This document shows, piece after piece, positions 34,187 through 43,809 of a stretch of DNA of 64,000 nucleotides. The stretch lies in assembly GCA_964450495.1 (NCBI GenBank), contig CAYVFU010000006.1:27469-91468 (forward strand). Reading direction: 5' to 3'. This stretch comes from CALFUK01 sp964450495. GTDB lineage: Bacteria > Bacteroidota > Bacteroidia > Chitinophagales > Saprospiraceae. Below the pieces are notes generated by a model. It saw only the letters and a program-made list of their open reading frames with translations, was not told the origin of the DNA and did not search any database. Positions within the stretch are counted from its first letter, which is position 1. Each line of letters begins with the position of its first letter. The position numbers and the translations under genes were made by a program.

Positions 34187-34325
34187 GCATTTTGAATGCT
34201 GAATATTTAATAGTTTGGAAAGTCGCAAAAAAAACTCCGACTGGTAAAAGCTTAAGTAAAATCTAACCATTAGAAATAGGTTGTTGTAAATAAAAATGTG
34301 GATGTATACTAGGCTAATTAATAAT

Positions 34326-35921
34326 TTAGGGTTTAAGGTTTAGAGAATCTTTTCTCAATATAGTTCCTTGGCGACTGTCATAAAAAGTGCCATTTTCTAA
34401 TACAGTTTTACCATTGATGATGACGTAATGAATACCTTCAGGATATTGATGAGGTTTTTCAAATGTCGCTTTGTCAATTATTGTCTTTCTGTCGAAAATC
34501 ACCAAATCTGCTTTTGCACCTACTTTTAAAATTCCACGATCTTTTAAACCCATTCTTTGTGCAGGTAAGTAAGTCATTTTACGGATAGCTTCTTCCATAG
34601 AAAAGAGGCTCTTGTCTCTGGCATAATGGCCTAACACACGAGGAAATGTCCCATAAACTCTTGGATGAGGGAATCCTTTCTCGAATGCGGTTATACGTCC
34701 ATCTGAGGCAATCATTGTCATCGGATGACTCATAATTCGTTCTACATCTTCCTCAGACATTGCATGATAGATTGCAGAGGCTCCTCGATGCAATTGTGCT
34801 TGAATCACTAATTCAGCCCCATTTTCTGCAGTAGGTTCCATACCTTCCGCAATTGCCCAATCAAACAGTGTTTTCCCTTCTAACTCTGGCTTCCAATTGA
34901 ACTTTGCCAATTGTATGCGTTTGAGGTCTCCACCTCCTCTGTCATTAATAATGTTGTAGATAATTCCAGCTTTGATACTATCTCTTAGTATAGAATCCTG
35001 GCATCTCTCTGCAAATTTATCATAACGTCCACCTTCCATTGACCAAGGCGGGATCAAGACAGAAATGCTTGTATAACTAGCGGTATACGGATACTGATCT
35101 ACCATAACATCAAGTCCTCTTTCTCTGGCTTGTGCTACCATTGAAAGTGTCTCTTTACTTTTACCCCACATTGGTTGCCCAATGGCCTTGTGATGAGTAA
35201 GAATCACAGGTATGGATGCTTGCTCTGCAATTTGTATCGCTTCGGCAACACCCTCTATTAAACCAAGTCCTTCTTCTCTGAGATGAGAGGTGTAAATGCC
35301 TCCATATTTAGAAGCAACTTTAGACAACTCAATGATCTCGTCAATTTTTGAAAATGCCCCAGGCAAATACTTCAAGCCAGTCGATATGCCATATGCACCT
35401 TCTGACATGGCATCTGCTACCAACTGTTTCATCTGACTTAATTCTTCTGATGATGGTTCTCTTGCTTCCATACCAAGTATTTGAGATCTTACAGCATTGT
35501 GGCCTATAAGGTAACCAACATTGATACCGATACCAATGTTATCTAGACTGTCTAGATACTTTCCGATTCTTAGAGGAGAAGAGCCATCTGGGCCTCCTAG
35601 TGCTGTGGTTACTCCCATTCTGATGGCACTTTCTGCAGATGGTATAATTGGAAGAGGTTCTAAGTGCGTATGTAAGTCAATAAAGCCAGGACATACTGTT
35701 AAACCATTCGCATCAATATTTCTTTTCGCAATTACATTCTTTGCTTCCTCGATAAAAACAATCATATCGCCATTGATGCCTATGTCGGACTTGATTGCCG
35801 AAGAACCCGTACCGTCAATAATAGTTGCATTTCTGATGAGAACATCAACATATTTTTTTTTACTGCATGACACGAAGAAGGTTGCGATGAGTATAATGTA
35901 TAATGTAAGTTTGGAGCGCAT
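34326..35921 (-). CDS. N-acyl-D-amino-acid deacylase family lipoprotein
   Basis: The 531-residue protein begins with a lipobox (FFVSC, Cys19) and an amidohydrolase domain: GFIDLHTHLEPL (His84, His86), GGPDGSSPLRIGK, YTSHLREEGLG, VILTHHKAIG and IASDGRITAFEKGFPHPRVY with the metal-site Asp. The C-terminal LGLKDRGILKVGAKADLVIFD matches the D-aminoacylase family. It probably hydrolyses N-acylated D-amino acids outside the cytoplasm, perhaps from peptidoglycan or peptide debris. Relatives also include dihydroorotase-like enzymes, so the substrate is not certain. It converges on mutS. Confidence 0.86.
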   Translation of the reverse strand: MRSKLTLYIILIATFFVSCSKKKYVDVLIRNATIIDGTGSSAIKSDIGINGDMIVFIEEAKNVIAKRNIDANGLTVCPGFIDLHTHLEPLPIIPSAESAIRMGVTTALGGPDGSSPLRIGKYLDSLDNIGIGINVGYLIGHNAVRSQILGMEAREPSSEELSQMKQLVADAMSEGAYGISTGLKYLPGAFSKIDEIIELSKVASKYGGIYTSHLREEGLGLIEGVAEAIQIAEQASIPVILTHHKAIGQPMWGKSKETLSMVAQARERGLDVMVDQYPYTASYTSISVLIPPWSMEGGRYDKFAERCQDSILRDSIKAGIIYNIINDRGGGDLKRIQLAKFNWKPELEGKTLFDWAIAEGMEPTAENGAELVIQAQLHRGASAIYHAMSEEDVERIMSHPMTMIASDGRITAFEKGFPHPRVYGTFPRVLGHYARDKSLFSMEEAIRKMTYLPAQRMGLKDRGILKVGAKADLVIFDRKTIIDKATFEKPHQYPEGIHYVIINGKTVLENGTFYDSRQGTILRKDSLNLKP

Positions 35922-36130
35922 TACGTTATTTTTTGAAGTTATAAAAAACCTCCAAAGACAATTTTTCGTATGAAATCTTTCAAAATAGCTTTAAATATGA
36001 TGGTAAAGATATTTAGTGGATACTCATTTTTCATCAAAATGTTAATGTTCACATTTCCTTTGTGTTTTTAAAAGCTTAATTCCTATTTTGAATTACCGTA
36101 CTTATTATTATCACTTGTAAATGCATACTT

Positions 36131-37585
36131 ATGAGAAATCTGACAAGAGCAGTCATTTCAATTCTTTTATTTTTTCCTTTTTTAATTTTTTCACAAGACA
36201 TCCACAATAATTCGCAGAATCCCTTTTCAATTAATGAGGATGGAGCTTCACCGGATCAAAGTGCTATTTTAGATGTGCAATCTTCTAGCAAAGGACTACT
36301 TATACCAAGAATGCCTTTTTGTGACATTGAAGCGATCAATGATCCTGCACAAGGTTTAATGGTTTTTGATACCGAATACAATTGTTTGAGGATTTACATC
36401 CAAAATTCTTGGAATTGTCTTTATGAAAGCAAAGGACCTCTTGAACCGAAGATTAATTTGACAGGCTGGTCGAATGATCCCGTCGATGAAGGCTTTGATA
36501 CTGATATTGCTCTTGATAGCGAAGAGAATGTTTATGTGACAACGACAACAGAGGACAATGAAATTCGATTTATTAAATACAATAGTAAAGGAGAAATACA
36601 ATGGTCATTTTTCGAACTTGCACAAGATCTAAATCATGTTGAAATTGATGATGAGGATAACATATTTATAGTAGGTAGAATAGACAGAGCACCATTTACA
36701 TTTAATGGTGAAACCATTGATGATGGACCTAGACGGACAGTTTTTATGGCAAAATTATCAACAGATGGCACAGTACTGAATTTAGTTAGTTTAGATGAAG
36801 CAAGAGATCGTATAGAGGTCAAGGTAGACAACGAAGGTTCGCTACTTTTAGTCTATCGAGAATTGAATCAGACTCTAAATGTGCATGAATTTCACATCGA
36901 AAAATACGATACAGATTTAAATTTGACGTGGGAAAATAGTTTTGAAACAGGTCCTTCTTCTGTTGAATCTATTGATATTGATGACAATGGAGATGTGTAT
37001 GTTATTGGTCAATATAAGGATCGTTTTGATAGTGGTGTGCCTATTACGGATAATATAGGCAACAACAATGTCTATGTTGCTAAATTTTCAGGTTCTTCTG
37101 GAAATGTTCTGTGGAACAGGGGTATTCAATCCACCACAAATATCCAGGCAAGCCATGTATTTGTTAAAGATGGGATTGTCCTGGTTTTTGGATCAGATGA
37201 TGTAGGTGGGCCGTTTAATGATCTTGGTAATACCTTTTATGTAGAGCGGTTTAAAGCTTCAGATGGAAAAACATGGGGTTACAGAACAGAATTTGATAAA
37301 ACAATGTATGTACCCTATGCCTCTTTTTCAGAAGAAGCTAATGAAGTAGTATTTAGTGTACGAGAACGTATAACCGACTTTAATTTTGAGGATAAATTAT
37401 TATTCTTTTCCTTATCGAAATTTGACTTTACTGAAATAAGTCCTGCATTCTGGCCAAAAGATACTGTCTATTCAAAAGATGGATTTAGGATTTATGGTAA
37501 TGGTGTTGGAGTCCAGGCAGGAAATACGCTTATTCCTCCAGTAAACGGTGAAGAAAATATTGTCTTCAAAATACAAAGAGACTAG
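36131..37585 (+). CDS. Secreted beta-propeller-like protein
   Basis: The 484-residue protein has a signal peptide (MRNLTRAVISILLFFPFLIF) and then the motif ILDVQSSSKGLLIPRMPFCD, GLMVFDTEYNCLRIY and WNCLYE, a short domain often found at the start of Bacteroidota secreted proteins. From about residue 115 come repeating blades with the SBBP-like pattern IALDSEENVYVTTTT, IDIDDNGDVYVIGQY and VYVAKFSGSSGNVLW. It has no recognisable sorting domain at the end. Function is unknown; a carbohydrate- or protein-binding surface role is possible. A strong terminator follows. Confidence 0.75.
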   Translation: MRNLTRAVISILLFFPFLIFSQDIHNNSQNPFSINEDGASPDQSAILDVQSSSKGLLIPRMPFCDIEAINDPAQGLMVFDTEYNCLRIYIQNSWNCLYESKGPLEPKINLTGWSNDPVDEGFDTDIALDSEENVYVTTTTEDNEIRFIKYNSKGEIQWSFFELAQDLNHVEIDDEDNIFIVGRIDRAPFTFNGETIDDGPRRTVFMAKLSTDGTVLNLVSLDEARDRIEVKVDNEGSLLLVYRELNQTLNVHEFHIEKYDTDLNLTWENSFETGPSSVESIDIDDNGDVYVIGQYKDRFDSGVPITDNIGNNNVYVAKFSGSSGNVLWNRGIQSTTNIQASHVFVKDGIVLVFGSDDVGGPFNDLGNTFYVERFKASDGKTWGYRTEFDKTMYVPYASFSEEANEVVFSVRERITDFNFEDKLLFFSLSKFDFTEISPAFWPKDTVYSKDGFRIYGNGVGVQAGNTLIPPVNGEENIVFKIQRD

Positions 37586-37610
37586 CCTCTTATATCCATA
37601 TTTCTATAGA

Positions 37611-37648
37611 ATGAGACTATCATGTAACAATTGGTAGTCTCATTTTTG
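37611..37648 (+). terminator. Intrinsic terminator after the propeller gene
   Basis: ATGAGACTATC (37611-37621) pairs with GGTAGTCTCAT (37633-37643), 11 pairs including one wobble, followed by a T-rich tail. It closes the gene ending at 37585 and isolates the tRNA gene downstream. Confidence 0.8.
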
Positions 37649-37716
37649 TTTAACGATGGGCTGTTTCACCATTAAAGTATTTGATTCATGATTTTATATG
37701 AATAATCCATCAAGAC

Positions 37717-37747
37717 TTTTGAAAGTTTTGAGAATAATATACCTTTG
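37717..37747 (+). promoter_or_regulatory. Promoter of the tRNA-Ser gene
   Basis: TTTTG (37717-37721), an 18-base spacer and TACCTTTG (37740-37747) give a full Bacteroidota housekeeping promoter, 11 bases before the mature tRNA. It is the best complete promoter in the window. Confidence 0.72.
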
Positions 37748-37758
37748 CGGTCCGCTTT

Positions 37759-37846
37759 GGAAGAGTGGCAGAGCTGGTTGAATGCACCGGTCTTGAAAAC
37801 CGGCGTGCGTTAACGCGTACCGGGGGTTCGAATCCCTCCTCTTCCG
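37759..37846 (+). tRNA. tRNA-Ser (anticodon TGA)
   Basis: The 88-base gene folds as a class II tRNA. The acceptor GGAAGAG (37759-37765) pairs with CTCTTCC (37839-37845), with discriminator G at 37846. The anticodon stem CCGGT/ACCGG encloses the loop CTTGAAA, giving anticodon TGA. The long variable arm (GTGCGTTAACGCGTAC) forms its own stem, as expected for serine. The T arm has GGTTCGAATCC. CCA is not encoded. It reads UCN serine codons, mainly UCA. Confidence 0.97.
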
Positions 37847-37857
37847 CAAAGCAACGA

Positions 37858-37881
37858 GCCCCTCTCTTGAGGGGCTTTTTT
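37858..37881 (+). terminator. Intrinsic terminator of tRNA-Ser
   Basis: GCCCCTC (37858-37864) and GAGGGGC (37869-37875) form a seven-pair stem with loop TCTT, followed by six T. It lies 11 bases after the tRNA. Confidence 0.88.
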
Positions 37882-37891
37882 ATGCTCTTTA

Positions 37892-38119
37892 TTAAACTTG
37901 AGGTGAATTTAACTTTGAATAGACGGATATAACGACATTTGAAAAAATGGTTGCACTAATGAATCCACCGAGTATTTCCCCAACAGGAGAATTCCAAAAT
38001 ACTAAACCAATTATTAAGCTGAATGTAAGTCCGTAGACAATGAACATCCTGGTTTTATTCCTGTGGATGAACTCTTCAAACCGTTGGTTCTTTTCTATGC
38101 GTTGAAATCTCGCAAGCAT
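37892..38119 (-). CDS. Small two-helix membrane protein, unknown
   Basis: The 75-residue protein has a charged N-terminus (MLARFQRIEKNQRFEEFIHR) and two membrane helices at about 25-42 (MFIVYGLTFSLIIGLVFW) and 49-68 (ILGGFISATIFSNVVISVY). Both composition and topology look real, but no family is recognised. It converges on the tRNA terminator and stands alone. Confidence 0.6.
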   Translation of the reverse strand: MLARFQRIEKNQRFEEFIHRNKTRMFIVYGLTFSLIIGLVFWNSPVGEILGGFISATIFSNVVISVYSKLNSPQV

Positions 38120-38206
38120 ATAGCCGCATATTAGTCCTAAAATTATTGCTCATAGTAAAAGTAGTTTAAACGCGGTCATGTAAAGTCTTTTGTAAAAGTT
38201 TCGATA

Positions 38207-38917
38207 CTATTCCCGCACACTCCAAATTTCATGGATCGGCTGGCCTTTACTAGATAACCCAGAGTGATGCCAATGCCCATCAACTAATTCATAGTTAAAC
38301 TTAAGGCTGGCTCCAACTCTTGTGTCATCTCTAGAAAAGAATTTTATGTTTTCAGTGTACTCGCCATCATGAGTCGTATATGTACCGCCTCCTGTGCCCT
38401 TAAATTCTTTTGTTTCTGTATTATAAGCTATCCACTGAAATCGTGTCCCAGATAGAATTTTCATTGTCTTTCTCGGTCGATTAGTGTCTCTTGTCTGGGT
38501 TTCTCCATCTCGTATTCTTCCTGACATCAACCAAGCACCTTGCAGTTTGCCAGGCGTACCATTGTCTATTCTAGTCATTGTCATATCTATACCTACTATA
38601 CCCATTGTCGTCTCATTTACATGTACTTTAAAGCTGACTTCTGAACCTACCCTATCAGGATTTTTAGTGTCGAATTCTACTACTTCTATCATTGTATCTC
38701 CATCTAATGACCAAGAACCTCCATTTGTACTTATAAATTTTCCAGAAGTGGCATCATAATTAGTCATCACTTGATATCCATCTGAGAATATAACCACACT
38801 TTTAATTTTGCTACCATCTTCTGTCGTTTTATATCCTTCCCAAGCTCCAATAAAACCTTGACCTGTCATTGATACGATAAACATCATGCCTAGATAAAAT
38901 ACAATTGCAGTTTTCAT
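38207..38917 (-). CDS. Exported protein with two tandem beta-barrel-like repeats
   Basis: The 236-residue protein has a signal peptide (MKTAIVFYLGMMFIVSMTGQ) and an internal duplication. Repeat one (about 24-113) begins GAWEGYKTTEDGSKIKSVVI and ends with DTKNPDRVGSEVSFKVHV; repeat two (about 128-215) begins GAWLMSGRIRDGETQ and ends with SRDDTRVGASLKFNYEL. The G-x-W opening and antiparallel strand pattern are lipocalin-like. A small hydrophobic ligand or a structural role are possible, but nothing identifies it. Confidence 0.7.
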   Translation of the reverse strand: MKTAIVFYLGMMFIVSMTGQGFIGAWEGYKTTEDGSKIKSVVIFSDGYQVMTNYDATSGKFISTNGGSWSLDGDTMIEVVEFDTKNPDRVGSEVSFKVHVNETTMGIVGIDMTMTRIDNGTPGKLQGAWLMSGRIRDGETQTRDTNRPRKTMKILSGTRFQWIAYNTETKEFKGTGGGTYTTHDGEYTENIKFFSRDDTRVGASLKFNYELVDGHWHHSGLSSKGQPIHEIWSVRE

Positions 38918-39005
38918 TTCTGTTGAATTTGTTCCATTAAATTAGCTAAAACTTGTCACTTTTCTAAGTATAACAATTGTAGTCTTTCTTTGCTAAGAAA
39001 ACGAG

Positions 39006-40763
39006 TTAAATTGCTTGCTCCTCAAGATTAATTAAAGAAAGTCCATCATCAATTAAATGTGCTTTCTGAGGAATTCGTTTTTGAATTGCGTGCAAATTTT
39101 CGAGAAGCGCTAATTTATTTGGTGCGGCATTGAGATGGGCAAGTTCATAAGCTTCTAAAAGTAATAGCCATTCATTTGGGAAATTATTTAGTATCTCCGA
39201 GCAAACAGACATAAATACAGATAGGTCAAAAGACTCATTACGTAAGTGTCGTATTTGTTGAAAGTATTTCTGTTTAGGACTACTAATATCAACTGTAGAT
39301 CCATAATAGACATCAACCATGCTGTGGTCAGTTAGATCGAATGAAGTTAAGTCTGCTGGACCAGCAAAAGCAGATATGATATTTAACCCAATGGCTAAAT
39401 GATAAATGCCACGATTTGGATGGAAGATAATTCTATCATAATGGGCTACGGTACAATTCTCAAAAGCAACCAACATTATTTTACCGTGTAGGTTTCTTGT
39501 TCCAGTGATAACCATACCTGAAACTTTAATGCCGCCTTCAAACTCTAATTGAATCTCTTCACCTTCGATAATTCGATAGGCTTGTAAGTCCCTAGGAGAC
39601 ATGTCTTCTATTGCCAAGTTAATTCCTTTTAGTTTACCAATGGCCGTCCCGAATCCATATGGGTGATGATCTGTGCTCTGCCCTATCAGTTCTTTTTCCC
39701 TATAACTTAAAGCAGTCGGTCCTGAGGTTTGTACATAGACAGGCTTTTTGTCTTCGCTTTCTATTAATTCTGTGAACACACCTGTAATTTGAAGGCCCGT
39801 GGACAGCTCAATTGTTCCTAATTGTTTAGAGTCAATTAATTTTAGTACACCTTCTTTGCCTCCTTTTCTGACGGCCATGGTATTGGCAAACTGATCTAAG
39901 ACCTGACTAAGAAATGCAAAATTAGGTGTTACAAATAATTGAGGTTGCGGTTTGGTGACATCAAAAGATTGATAGGCTGCCTCAATAGAAAATGGAATCT
40001 TTTGTACTTTATCAGAAAGACACCATTCGCTTTCGCCAATAGAAGATAGCAGTCCAGCGCCATAAATTTTTGGATTGTCAATATCGCCTAATAATCCATA
40101 TTCAATCGTCCACCAGTGTAAGTTTTTTATCAACTGCAATTCTGATGGACGGGTCATCGATTCTTGTAGGTCAACAATCTCAGACTCAATCTTATTTATT
40201 TCTTGCTGGTCACTATTTGGATTTTCTTTTAGGGCAGCTAGTTTTCTTACTGCCTCAAACAATTGTCTATCTAAATCTGATGATATTGCTTTGGCTCCTA
40301 ACTCACCAAATCGCCTGAGATATTCTGCGTATTCTGGAATCGCAATCATTGGAGAATGACCTGCCGATTCATGTATGATATCTGGTGTAGGTGTGTATTC
40401 GATGTTTTTTAGCATGCGTATGTCAGAGGCAATTACTAAAACATTGTAGGCTTGAAATTCCATAAATGCAGCTGATGGAATTAGGCCATTGACAGAGACT
40501 GCTGCCCAACCAATGTTTTTGAGAATGCGATTCATGCCATACATACTAGGAATAGAGTTTAAATCAATACCTGTCTTATCTAAGCCATGTAAATATGATT
40601 CATGCGCTACTTTTGGTAGAAAGTTTGCGTTTTTTTTCATGACATACCGCCAGACTGCCTGATCTTCAGGAGTATAACGTTCATAATTCTGAGGAAGAAT
40701 ATATTGCCTTAAATGCTGCGGTAATTTATTTAGTACAGGGTTAGAAATGTAGCTTTTGTCCAT
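39006..40763 (-). CDS. Aromatic amino acid hydroxylase, long form (phenylalanine 4-monooxygenase-like)
   Basis: I chose the ATG at 40763 (MDKSYISNPVLNKLPQHLRQ) because the conserved N-terminus begins there; an in-frame ATG ten codons earlier is less likely. The catalytic core has PDIIHESAGHSP with iron ligands His131 and His136 and WWTIEYGLLG with Glu221. These fit pterin-dependent hydroxylases. Residues after about 300 have no counterpart in the short bacterial enzyme of about 270-300 residues; this extra half (585 residues in all) contains beta-rich and helical segments of unknown role. It may hydroxylate phenylalanine or tryptophan, using tetrahydropterin and oxygen. Confidence 0.85.
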   Translation of the reverse strand: MDKSYISNPVLNKLPQHLRQYILPQNYERYTPEDQAVWRYVMKKNANFLPKVAHESYLHGLDKTGIDLNSIPSMYGMNRILKNIGWAAVSVNGLIPSAAFMEFQAYNVLVIASDIRMLKNIEYTPTPDIIHESAGHSPMIAIPEYAEYLRRFGELGAKAISSDLDRQLFEAVRKLAALKENPNSDQQEINKIESEIVDLQESMTRPSELQLIKNLHWWTIEYGLLGDIDNPKIYGAGLLSSIGESEWCLSDKVQKIPFSIEAAYQSFDVTKPQPQLFVTPNFAFLSQVLDQFANTMAVRKGGKEGVLKLIDSKQLGTIELSTGLQITGVFTELIESEDKKPVYVQTSGPTALSYREKELIGQSTDHHPYGFGTAIGKLKGINLAIEDMSPRDLQAYRIIEGEEIQLEFEGGIKVSGMVITGTRNLHGKIMLVAFENCTVAHYDRIIFHPNRGIYHLAIGLNIISAFAGPADLTSFDLTDHSMVDVYYGSTVDISSPKQKYFQQIRHLRNESFDLSVFMSVCSEILNNFPNEWLLLLEAYELAHLNAAPNKLALLENLHAIQKRIPQKAHLIDDGLSLINLEEQAI

Positions 40764-40911
40764 AGTGCTTGATTGGCAAGCCATAAAATACAATATGTCT
40801 GTATTCTAAGATTGTTACTAAGCATAAAATACAACAAATTAAACAGTAAAATCCAATAAATGTTTGAATCTAAATACTGTGGTAAAGCAGGACGTCTACG
40901 ATGACACTATT

Positions 40912-41985
40912 CTAATTGCGATCCATGCATTGTAAATCTTCGAACGCTAATTTCAACCGCTCCACGAAACTTTCCTCACCTGATTTTAGCCATTTTCTTG
41001 GATCGTAGTATTTTTTGTTAGGCACATCTTCTCCATCAGGGTTTCCAATTTGGGCTTGCAAATAAGCATTGTTCTTTTCTGTGTATCCTTTGACTCCATT
41101 CCAGAATGCCCATTGAAGATCAGTATCTATGTTCATTTTTATGGCACCATATTCAATAGCTTGTCTGATGTCTTCTCTTGAAGAACCAGAACCTCCGTGG
41201 AACACAAAATTTACCGGTTGTTTATCAGCAGTTTTGTGCTTTTCATGAATGAATTCCTGACAATTTTTCAAGATTTCAGGTTTTAGTTCGACATTTCCAG
41301 GTCTGTATACGCCGTGTACATTTCCGAAAGCTGCGGCTACCGTAAAGTTTTCACTAATTTTATTTAGCTTCTCATACGCGTATTCTACTTCAGAAGGTTG
41401 TGTATATAATTTTTCATTATCGACATCTGTGTTGTCCACACCATCTTCTTCTCCCCCAGTGACCCCCAATTCAATTTCTAAAGTCATACCCATCTTAGTC
41501 ATACGCTTCAGATATTTCTCGCAGATTTCCACATTCTCTTCAAGTGGTTCTTCAGACAAATCCAACATGTGAGAACTGTATAATGGCTGACCTGATTGTT
41601 TGAAATACTTTTCCCCAGCATCAAGTAAACCATCTATCCAAGGCAATAATTTTTTCGCACAGTGATCAGTGTGCAATACAACTGGTACACCATAGGCTTT
41701 AGCCATATTGTGAACGTGTAGTGCCCCAGAAATACCGCCCAATACAGCCGCTTTTTGTCCATCATTAGATAGAGATTTTCCAGCCATGAAACTGCAGCCA
41801 CCATTTGAAAATTGAATAACGATTGGCGAGTTTACTTCTTTCGCAGCTTGAAGGCAAGCATTGATGGTATTGGAACCTACTACGTTAACGGCTGGTAATG
41901 CAAAATTGTGCTCATTGGCATAATCAAACAGGTCTTTAACTTCTTTTCCGTGTAAAACGCCTGATCTAAACTTTGGTGATGTCAT
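40912..41985 (-). CDS. fbaA: Class II fructose-bisphosphate aldolase
   Basis: The 357-residue enzyme matches the class IIA type: ALPAVNVVGSNTINACLQAA, VVLHTDHCAKKLLPWIDGLL with the catalytic Asp and zinc His, TLEIELGVTGGEEDGVDNTD, AFGNVHGVYRPGNVEL with zinc His, and FVFHGGSGSSREDI with zinc His. It cleaves fructose-1,6-bisphosphate in glycolysis and runs in reverse in gluconeogenesis. It is cytosolic. No other glycolytic gene is adjacent; trxB is upstream on the same strand. Confidence 0.96.
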   Translation of the reverse strand: MTSPKFRSGVLHGKEVKDLFDYANEHNFALPAVNVVGSNTINACLQAAKEVNSPIVIQFSNGGCSFMAGKSLSNDGQKAAVLGGISGALHVHNMAKAYGVPVVLHTDHCAKKLLPWIDGLLDAGEKYFKQSGQPLYSSHMLDLSEEPLEENVEICEKYLKRMTKMGMTLEIELGVTGGEEDGVDNTDVDNEKLYTQPSEVEYAYEKLNKISENFTVAAAFGNVHGVYRPGNVELKPEILKNCQEFIHEKHKTADKQPVNFVFHGGSGSSREDIRQAIEYGAIKMNIDTDLQWAFWNGVKGYTEKNNAYLQAQIGNPDGEDVPNKKYYDPRKWLKSGEESFVERLKLAFEDLQCMDRN

Positions 41986-42105
41986 AATATTCGCTTAAAG
42001 TATGATGGGTAGGGACAACAAAGTAAGTTAGTTTCCTACATATAGACAAATTGCAAGAAATAATAGATATAAAATTCTGATTGTGCTGTATAAATTAAAA
42101 TAAGA

Positions 42106-43047
42106 TTACGCTATGCTGTGTTCTACAAGGTATCTTTCTGCATCTAAGGCTGCCATGCATCCTGTTCCTGCTGCGGTTACTGCCTGACGATAGACTTTAT
42201 CGGCAGCATCTCCACTAACAAAAACGCCATTAATAGCAGTTTTTGATGTTCCAGGTATAGGTATCAAATAACCGCTTTCATCCATTTCTAACCAATCTTT
42301 GAAAATTCCTGTATTCGGCTTGTGCCCTATAGCTACAAAAAAACCAGTAACCGCAATGGTACGTTCTTCTCCAGTTTTGGTATCCTTCACCCTAGCTCCC
42401 GTCACTTCATCTTCACCCAATATTTCAACTGTTGAAGTGTTCCAGTGTATCTGAATGTTTTCTGCATTCATTACTCTTTCTTGCATAATCTTAGATGCTC
42501 TCATCTCATCACGACGAATCAATAAATGTACTTTTGGACATAACTTTGCCAAGTAGCTTGCTTCTTCCGCGGCAGTATCGCCACCGCCAACAACAGCTAC
42601 CTCTTGACCTTTGAAGAAAAAGCCATCACATACAGCGCATGCAGATACCCCTTTATTCATTAGTTTTTGCTCCGAAGGCAATCCCAACCATTTAGCACTA
42701 GCTCCTGTAGAAATGACAACACTGTGGGTATGAATCTCTTCGCCTGATTCAGTCCATAGTTTATGGATTGGACCTGTGAAATCAACTTTAGAAATCATCT
42801 CGTAATGAACCTTTGTGTCGAATCTTTCAGCTTGCTTTCTGAATTCTTCCATCATTTCAGGGCCTTGAATACCATCAGGGTAACCTGGATAATTTTCAAC
42901 TTCAGTCGTAATAGTTAATTGCCCTCCTGGTTCTGGTCCTGTATACAATTCAGGGTCTAGACCGGCACGAGCTGCATAGATGGCTGCTGTATATCCTGCT
43001 GGACCTGATCCGATAATAATACACTTTTTAACTTCTGACTCTGACAT
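42106..43047 (-). CDS. trxB: Thioredoxin reductase
   Basis: The 313-residue flavoprotein has the FAD motif IIGSGPAGYTAAIYAARAG (11-29), redox pair CAVC (Cys137, Cys140) in SACAVCDGFFF, the NADPH motif VVGGGDTAAEEASYLAKL and the closing GVFVSGDAADKVYRQAVTAA. It keeps thioredoxin reduced with NADPH; the two exported thioredoxin-like proteins in the window are indirect clients at best. An exact -7 element lies just upstream. Confidence 0.95.
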   Translation of the reverse strand: MSESEVKKCIIIGSGPAGYTAAIYAARAGLDPELYTGPEPGGQLTITTEVENYPGYPDGIQGPEMMEEFRKQAERFDTKVHYEMISKVDFTGPIHKLWTESGEEIHTHSVVISTGASAKWLGLPSEQKLMNKGVSACAVCDGFFFKGQEVAVVGGGDTAAEEASYLAKLCPKVHLLIRRDEMRASKIMQERVMNAENIQIHWNTSTVEILGEDEVTGARVKDTKTGEERTIAVTGFFVAIGHKPNTGIFKDWLEMDESGYLIPIPGTSKTAINGVFVSGDAADKVYRQAVTAAGTGCMAALDAERYLVEHSIA

Positions 43048-43067
43048 AACGGTTACAATTTAAACTG

Positions 43068-43075
43068 CAAATGTA
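43068..43075 (-). promoter_or_regulatory. -7 promoter element before trxB
   Basis: The minus strand reads TACATTTG, an exact TAnnTTTG match, 20 bases before the trxB start. No correctly spaced TTG was found at -33. Confidence 0.4.
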
Positions 43076-43177
43076 AATTTCTTTACGGTATATGTAAACG
43101 CTTAATCAAATAAGTTGTTCTGTACGTTTTATTCTAATCCAAAGACAAGGAGCTATTACTTCATTATTATATCCAGA

Positions 43178-43627
43178 TTATCGCAATTCTGCTAGTGATA
43201 TTTCTTGTTCGTTGTAGATATAAGATTCAACAGCGTAGATGAATGGCATCAGCTTAATTGTTTGAGTGTCTTCATTTTCAATGAGAATATAACTTTGGTC
43301 CAGTTCATCATCTTTAAATTTTTTCAAAGAAAACAATAAACTTAGGTCTTGACTTTTGGTTTTTTCTAAGAAGAAAATAAAGCTATCATTTGCAGAGAAT
43401 ACTTGACTATAGCTTATTTCAGTGGTATTTAATTCTATGTCAATACGATCATTAGATTGTCCTTTTAGGCTTTTAATGACACTTGCTGTTAAGGCGTTTT
43501 CACATACATCTGTGATTTTGGCAAGCACAATTTGATCACTGACTTGGATGATTTCATGAAGGTCAACACTACTAGGTGAAGTATTAACGAAAAGAAATAG
43601 ACCAAATACTAGAGATAATGTTTTCAT
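43178..43627 (-). CDS. Hypothetical exported protein, 149 residues
   Basis: The product begins with a likely signal peptide (MKTLSLVFGLFLFVNTSPSS). The rest is a mixed alpha/beta domain: IIQVSDQIVLAKITDVCENA, VIKSLKGQSNDRIDIELNT and FIFFLEKTKSQ. I see no catalytic motif and no lipobox. The strand pattern resembles small periplasmic domains that follow a signal peptide in other Bacteroidota, but no family can be named. It is divergent from the membrane subtilase gene, 182 bases away. Confidence 0.6.
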   Translation of the reverse strand: MKTLSLVFGLFLFVNTSPSSVDLHEIIQVSDQIVLAKITDVCENALTASVIKSLKGQSNDRIDIELNTTEISYSQVFSANDSFIFFLEKTKSQDLSLLFSLKKFKDDELDQSYILIENEDTQTIKLMPFIYAVESYIYNEQEISLAELR

Positions 43628-43809
43628 TACAAGAGGTTGTATATCAAAGTTAAAGAGACATATACGGCTTCATATTAGTGTTTACCCTATTTATCAAAAA
43701 GGGCACTTCTATCCCCTAGTCTGTTGATTTCATCTAAAAAACTAGGATATTTTGGTCAATCGGACGATATTAAGAGGAATTAATTCTATTAATCAGTCGT
43801 TCTAATACT

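Noticed and set aside
34187..34325. Possible terminator between mutS and the D-aminoacylase gene
   Set aside because: Only weak five-base complementarities (AGTCG/CGACT) around an A-run; no convincing structure.
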